Below are positions 5,216 through 6,827 of a stretch of 6,827 nucleotides of DNA, one piece after another. Positions within the stretch are counted from its first letter, which is position 1. Each line of letters starts with the position of its first letter. The position numbers and the translations under genes are program-made. Location: assembly GCA_947302675.1 (NCBI GenBank), contig CAMYWI010000072.1:1-6827 (forward strand). The letters run 5' to 3'. Source of the DNA: an uncultured Selenomonadales bacterium. Lineage in GTDB: Bacteria > Bacillota_C > Negativicutes > Selenomonadales > Selenomonadaceae. The notes beneath the pieces were generated by a model. It was not told the DNA's origin and searched no databases. It saw only the letters and a program-made list of their open reading frames with translations.

Positions 5216-6445
5216 ATGCTTGACAAAGCAATAAAATTTTTTATCACGCTGACATGTGCGATAATCGGGGGCGCGGCGTTGCACCAGGCAAGCCCGTTTC
5301 TGATCTCGTACATCAATCTGGAATTCTTCCAAATCAACACGGGCATTTTCCGCTTGACGATGGCAAATCTCGTCTGCATACTTGCGGGCGCGTCTATCGG
5401 CGGGCTGGTTGGTTGGTTCGTGTCGCCGTATTTAATCGGCAAGCTTGGAAAATTCACCGCATTTGTCGAAAAGCAACTTAGCAAAATGCCAATCAACGAC
5501 GTTATCGCCGGAGCGGTCGGGTTGGCTATCGGACTCATTATCGCGAATTTATTGGGCAGTGCCTTCGCCCGCATTCCTATCGTCGGCAATTATATTCCAA
5601 TTATTTTTAGCCTTGTGCTCGGCTATCTCGGCGTTCGTATCACGATTAAAAAGCGCAAGGAGCTAACTGGCAGTTTCGATTTTATTCCGCACATGATTAA
5701 AGATATCTTGCGCAGTCGCGAGGCTGATAAGGCGGCAAAGGAAGTTAAAGAGCCTGTCAAAGTCGTCGAACCGCAACCGCCCGCGCAGGTCGAAGAAACT
5801 CCGCCCGTTGAACGCGCCAAAGTCAATCTCGTCAAGCTTAAGGAGCATAAGAATAAAAATTACAAGCTGTTGGATACTAACGTCATCATTGACGGGCGCA
5901 TTGCTGACATTTGCAAGACGGGTTTTTTGGAAGGTACGCTGTTAATTCCGGTCTTCGTGCTTGAGGAGTTGCAATACATTGCCGATTCGCCCGACACGTT
6001 GCGGAGAGTTCGCGGGCGGCGCGGGCTTGACGTTTTGCAGAAAATTCGCGAGGACTCAAGCCTTGAGGTCGAAGTTATGAACGTTGACTTTGAAGATATT
6101 CAAGGCGTCGATTCAAAACTCGTGCGGCTCGCGCAGAAACTCGGCGGCAAAATTATCACCAACGATTTCAATCTTAACAAGGTTGCTCAGCTGCGCGACG
6201 TTGCCGTTTTGAATATCAACGAACTTTCCAACGCGGTTAAGCCTGTCGTGATTCCCGGCGAAATGATGCGTGTGCAAGTCGTCAAGGACGGCAAGGAGCC
6301 TGGTCAAGGCGTCGCCTACCTCGACGACGGCACAATGATTGTTATCGAGAACGGGCACAGATATTTGAGCAAAACCATTTCCGTTGAAGTCACAAGCGCG
6401 TTGCAAACATCGGCGGGCAGAATGATCTTCGCCAAGCCGCGCTGA
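5216..6445 (+). CDS. YacL-like membrane-anchored PIN and TRAM domain protein
   Basis: This 409-residue protein is laid out like B. subtilis YacL. Four predicted membrane segments come first (about 5-23, 48-70, 95-113 and 123-143). A charged, Pro/Glu/Val-rich linker (about 165-205) follows. The PIN nuclease-like domain begins at LLDTNVIIDGRI (218-229), and a C-terminal TRAM domain runs from about residue 345 (VIPGEMMRVQVVKDGKEPGQ) to the end. PIN acidic residues are visible: Asp220 in LDTN, Glu250 in VLEEL and Asp317 in ITNDFN, so metal binding and RNase activity are plausible. TRAM domains bind RNA. The likely place is the inner face of the membrane. Substrate and physiological role are not established. 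The gene is convergent with the gyrA tail and ends in the hairpin at 6466-6498. The family call is firm. Confidence 0.95.
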   Translation: MLDKAIKFFITLTCAIIGGAALHQASPFLISYINLEFFQINTGIFRLTMANLVCILAGASIGGLVGWFVSPYLIGKLGKFTAFVEKQLSKMPINDVIAGAVGLAIGLIIANLLGSAFARIPIVGNYIPIIFSLVLGYLGVRITIKKRKELTGSFDFIPHMIKDILRSREADKAAKEVKEPVKVVEPQPPAQVEETPPVERAKVNLVKLKEHKNKNYKLLDTNVIIDGRIADICKTGFLEGTLLIPVFVLEELQYIADSPDTLRRVRGRRGLDVLQKIREDSSLEVEVMNVDFEDIQGVDSKLVRLAQKLGGKIITNDFNLNKVAQLRDVAVLNINELSNAVKPVVIPGEMMRVQVVKDGKEPGQGVAYLDDGTMIVIENGHRYLSKTISVEVTSALQTSAGRMIFAKPR

Positions 6446-6465
6446 CTTTCAGAGCAAAACTTTTC

Positions 6466-6498
6466 GAGTTTGAAACTTCAAACTCATTTTTTTTTTTT
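6466..6498 (+). terminator. Rho-independent terminator of the PIN/TRAM gene (copy 1)
   Basis: GAGTTTGA (6466-6473) pairs perfectly with TCAAACTC (6478-6485) around a four-base AACT loop. One A and a run of 12 T (6487-6498) follow. It lies 20 bases after the PIN/TRAM stop. On the minus strand no U-tract follows directly, so it serves mainly the plus strand. It is duplicated at 6684-6715. Confidence 0.88.
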
Positions 6499-6500
6499 GC

Positions 6501-6661
6501 CTAATCCTTGAGGGTGACGGTCGCGAGCGAGGCAACTTTGTCGTCTTCCTTAGTCTTCATAAGCATGACGCCCTGCGTATTGCGGCTGAACGAACTAATT
6601 TCCGCAATGCTCGTGCGAATCACGAAACCTTCCGTCGTTATCAAAAGGAGTTCCTGTTCGG
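6501..6661 (-). pseudogene. gyrA: Orphan 3' fragment of gyrA (duplicated tail, copy 1)
   Basis: The minus strand encodes about 52 residues of a DNA gyrase A C-terminal end (QELLLITTEGFVIRTS, then IAEISSFSRNTQGVMLM, ending LKD and TAG at 6503-6501). RNTQGV is a recurring DNA-binding-repeat motif of the GyrA beta-pinwheel. The homology stops near 6661, where the sequence changes to the hairpin region of the second copy, and an in-frame TGA lies a few codons further upstream. It therefore has no N-terminal part, start or ribosome site of its own and is most likely non-functional. It differs from the corresponding part of copy 2 only at silent third-codon positions. Confidence 0.8.
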
Positions 6662-6683
6662 GACTTTCAAAACAAAACTTTTC

Positions 6684-6715
6684 GAGTTTGAAACTTCAAA
6701 CTCATTTTTTTTTTT
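6684..6715 (+). terminator. Duplicated terminator hairpin (copy 2)
   Basis: This has the same stem (GAGTTTGA 6684-6691 with TCAAACTC 6696-6703) and AACT loop as the hairpin at 6466-6498, followed by A and 11 T. It now lies between the two gyrA tails, where no plus-strand gene needs it, as expected if it was carried along by the duplication. Confidence 0.7.
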
Positions 6716-6717
6716 GC

Positions 6718-6827
6718 CTAATCCTTGAGAGTGACGGTCGCGAGCGAGGCAACTTTGTCGTCTTCCTTAGTCTTCATGAGCATGACGCCCTGCGTATTGC
6801 GGCTGAACGAACTAATTTCCGCAATGC
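6718..6827 (-). CDS. gyrA: DNA gyrase subunit A, C-terminal end (runs off right edge)
   Basis: Only the last 35 full codons are inside the window: IAEISSFSRNTQGVMLM, then KTKEDDKVASLATVTLKD and TAG (6720-6718). GyrA is the breakage-reunion subunit of DNA gyrase; its C-terminal beta-pinwheel wraps DNA, and the xRNTQGV segment belongs to one of its repeated blades. This copy continues off the right edge and is the better candidate for the real gene. That cannot be checked here, because everything visible is also present in copy 1. It is convergent with the PIN/TRAM gene, with the fragment copy in between. Confidence 0.8.
   Translation of the reverse strand, partial: IAEISSFSRNTQGVMLMKTKEDDKVASLATVTLKD

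Larger units (their letters stand above)
6444..6827. repeat. Direct tandem repeat carrying the gyrA 3' end and a terminator
   Basis: 6444-6610 and 6662-6827 are near-identical copies in the same orientation with a period of about 217-218 bases; the second copy is cut by the window edge. I count four substitutions (6452/6670, 6454/6672, 6513/6730 and 6561/6778) and one length difference in the T-run (12 against 11). Each copy holds the last part of gyrA (minus strand), its stop codon, the T-run and the hairpin. Confidence 0.92.

Noticed and set aside
6444..6827. Insertion sequence or CRISPR-like array at the right end
   Set aside because: The repeat has two long copies only, contains gyrA coding sequence, and shows no transposase, terminal inverted repeats or regular spacers.

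Overview
The window looks like chromosomal DNA from a low-to-mid GC Firmicute. Strong GGAGG-type ribosome binding sites sit 5-9 bases before the starts, one gene starts with TTG, and A+T-rich sigma-A-like promoters drive G+C-richer genes. A YacL-type membrane PIN/TRAM protein and a DUF512 radical-SAM protein also fit Firmicutes. I lean towards the Negativicutes (Selenomonas/Phascolarctobacterium-like), but that is an inference from gene content and style and is not proven here.

Layout. (1) 1-516, minus: 5' part of a DUF512/PDZ radical-SAM gene running off the left edge, with its own promoter just behind a terminator. (2) 608-1240, minus, and 1368-1697, plus: a divergent pair of an atypical SDR NAD(P)H-binding oxidoreductase (YwnB-like) and an HxlR/DUF24 regulator with the conserved N-terminal cysteine. 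The shared spacer carries two A/T palindromes, one on each -10 region. (3) 1754-4560, plus: a tight housekeeping operon, dapF (lysine/peptidoglycan precursor), gmk (GMP to GDP), rpoZ (RNA polymerase omega) and coaBC (coenzyme A), ending in a strong bidirectional terminator. The coaBC reading frame is broken: about 28 bp, including the conserved TPL(T/S)xQ motif, appears deleted, which shifts the frame. (4) 4640-5005, minus: a small secreted-type protein with a double-glycine leader and a cysteine-free mature part of about 97 residues. I do not recognise the mature family. (5) 5216-6445, plus: a YacL-like membrane-anchored PIN/TRAM protein with its terminator. (6) 6446-6827: the 3' end of gyrA on the minus strand, present twice as a direct tandem repeat (period about 217 bp) that also copies the PIN-gene terminator.

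The operon joins cell-wall, nucleotide, transcription and CoA supply functions and is probably driven mainly from one promoter before dapF. The reductase/HxlR pair looks like a self-contained electrophile or redox response cassette. The points most worth a second look are the coaBC lesion, the gyrA tail duplication, the GG-leader protein and the paired palindromes. I see no clear sign of a wholly new multi-gene system. No tRNA, rRNA, CRISPR array or transposase was found.
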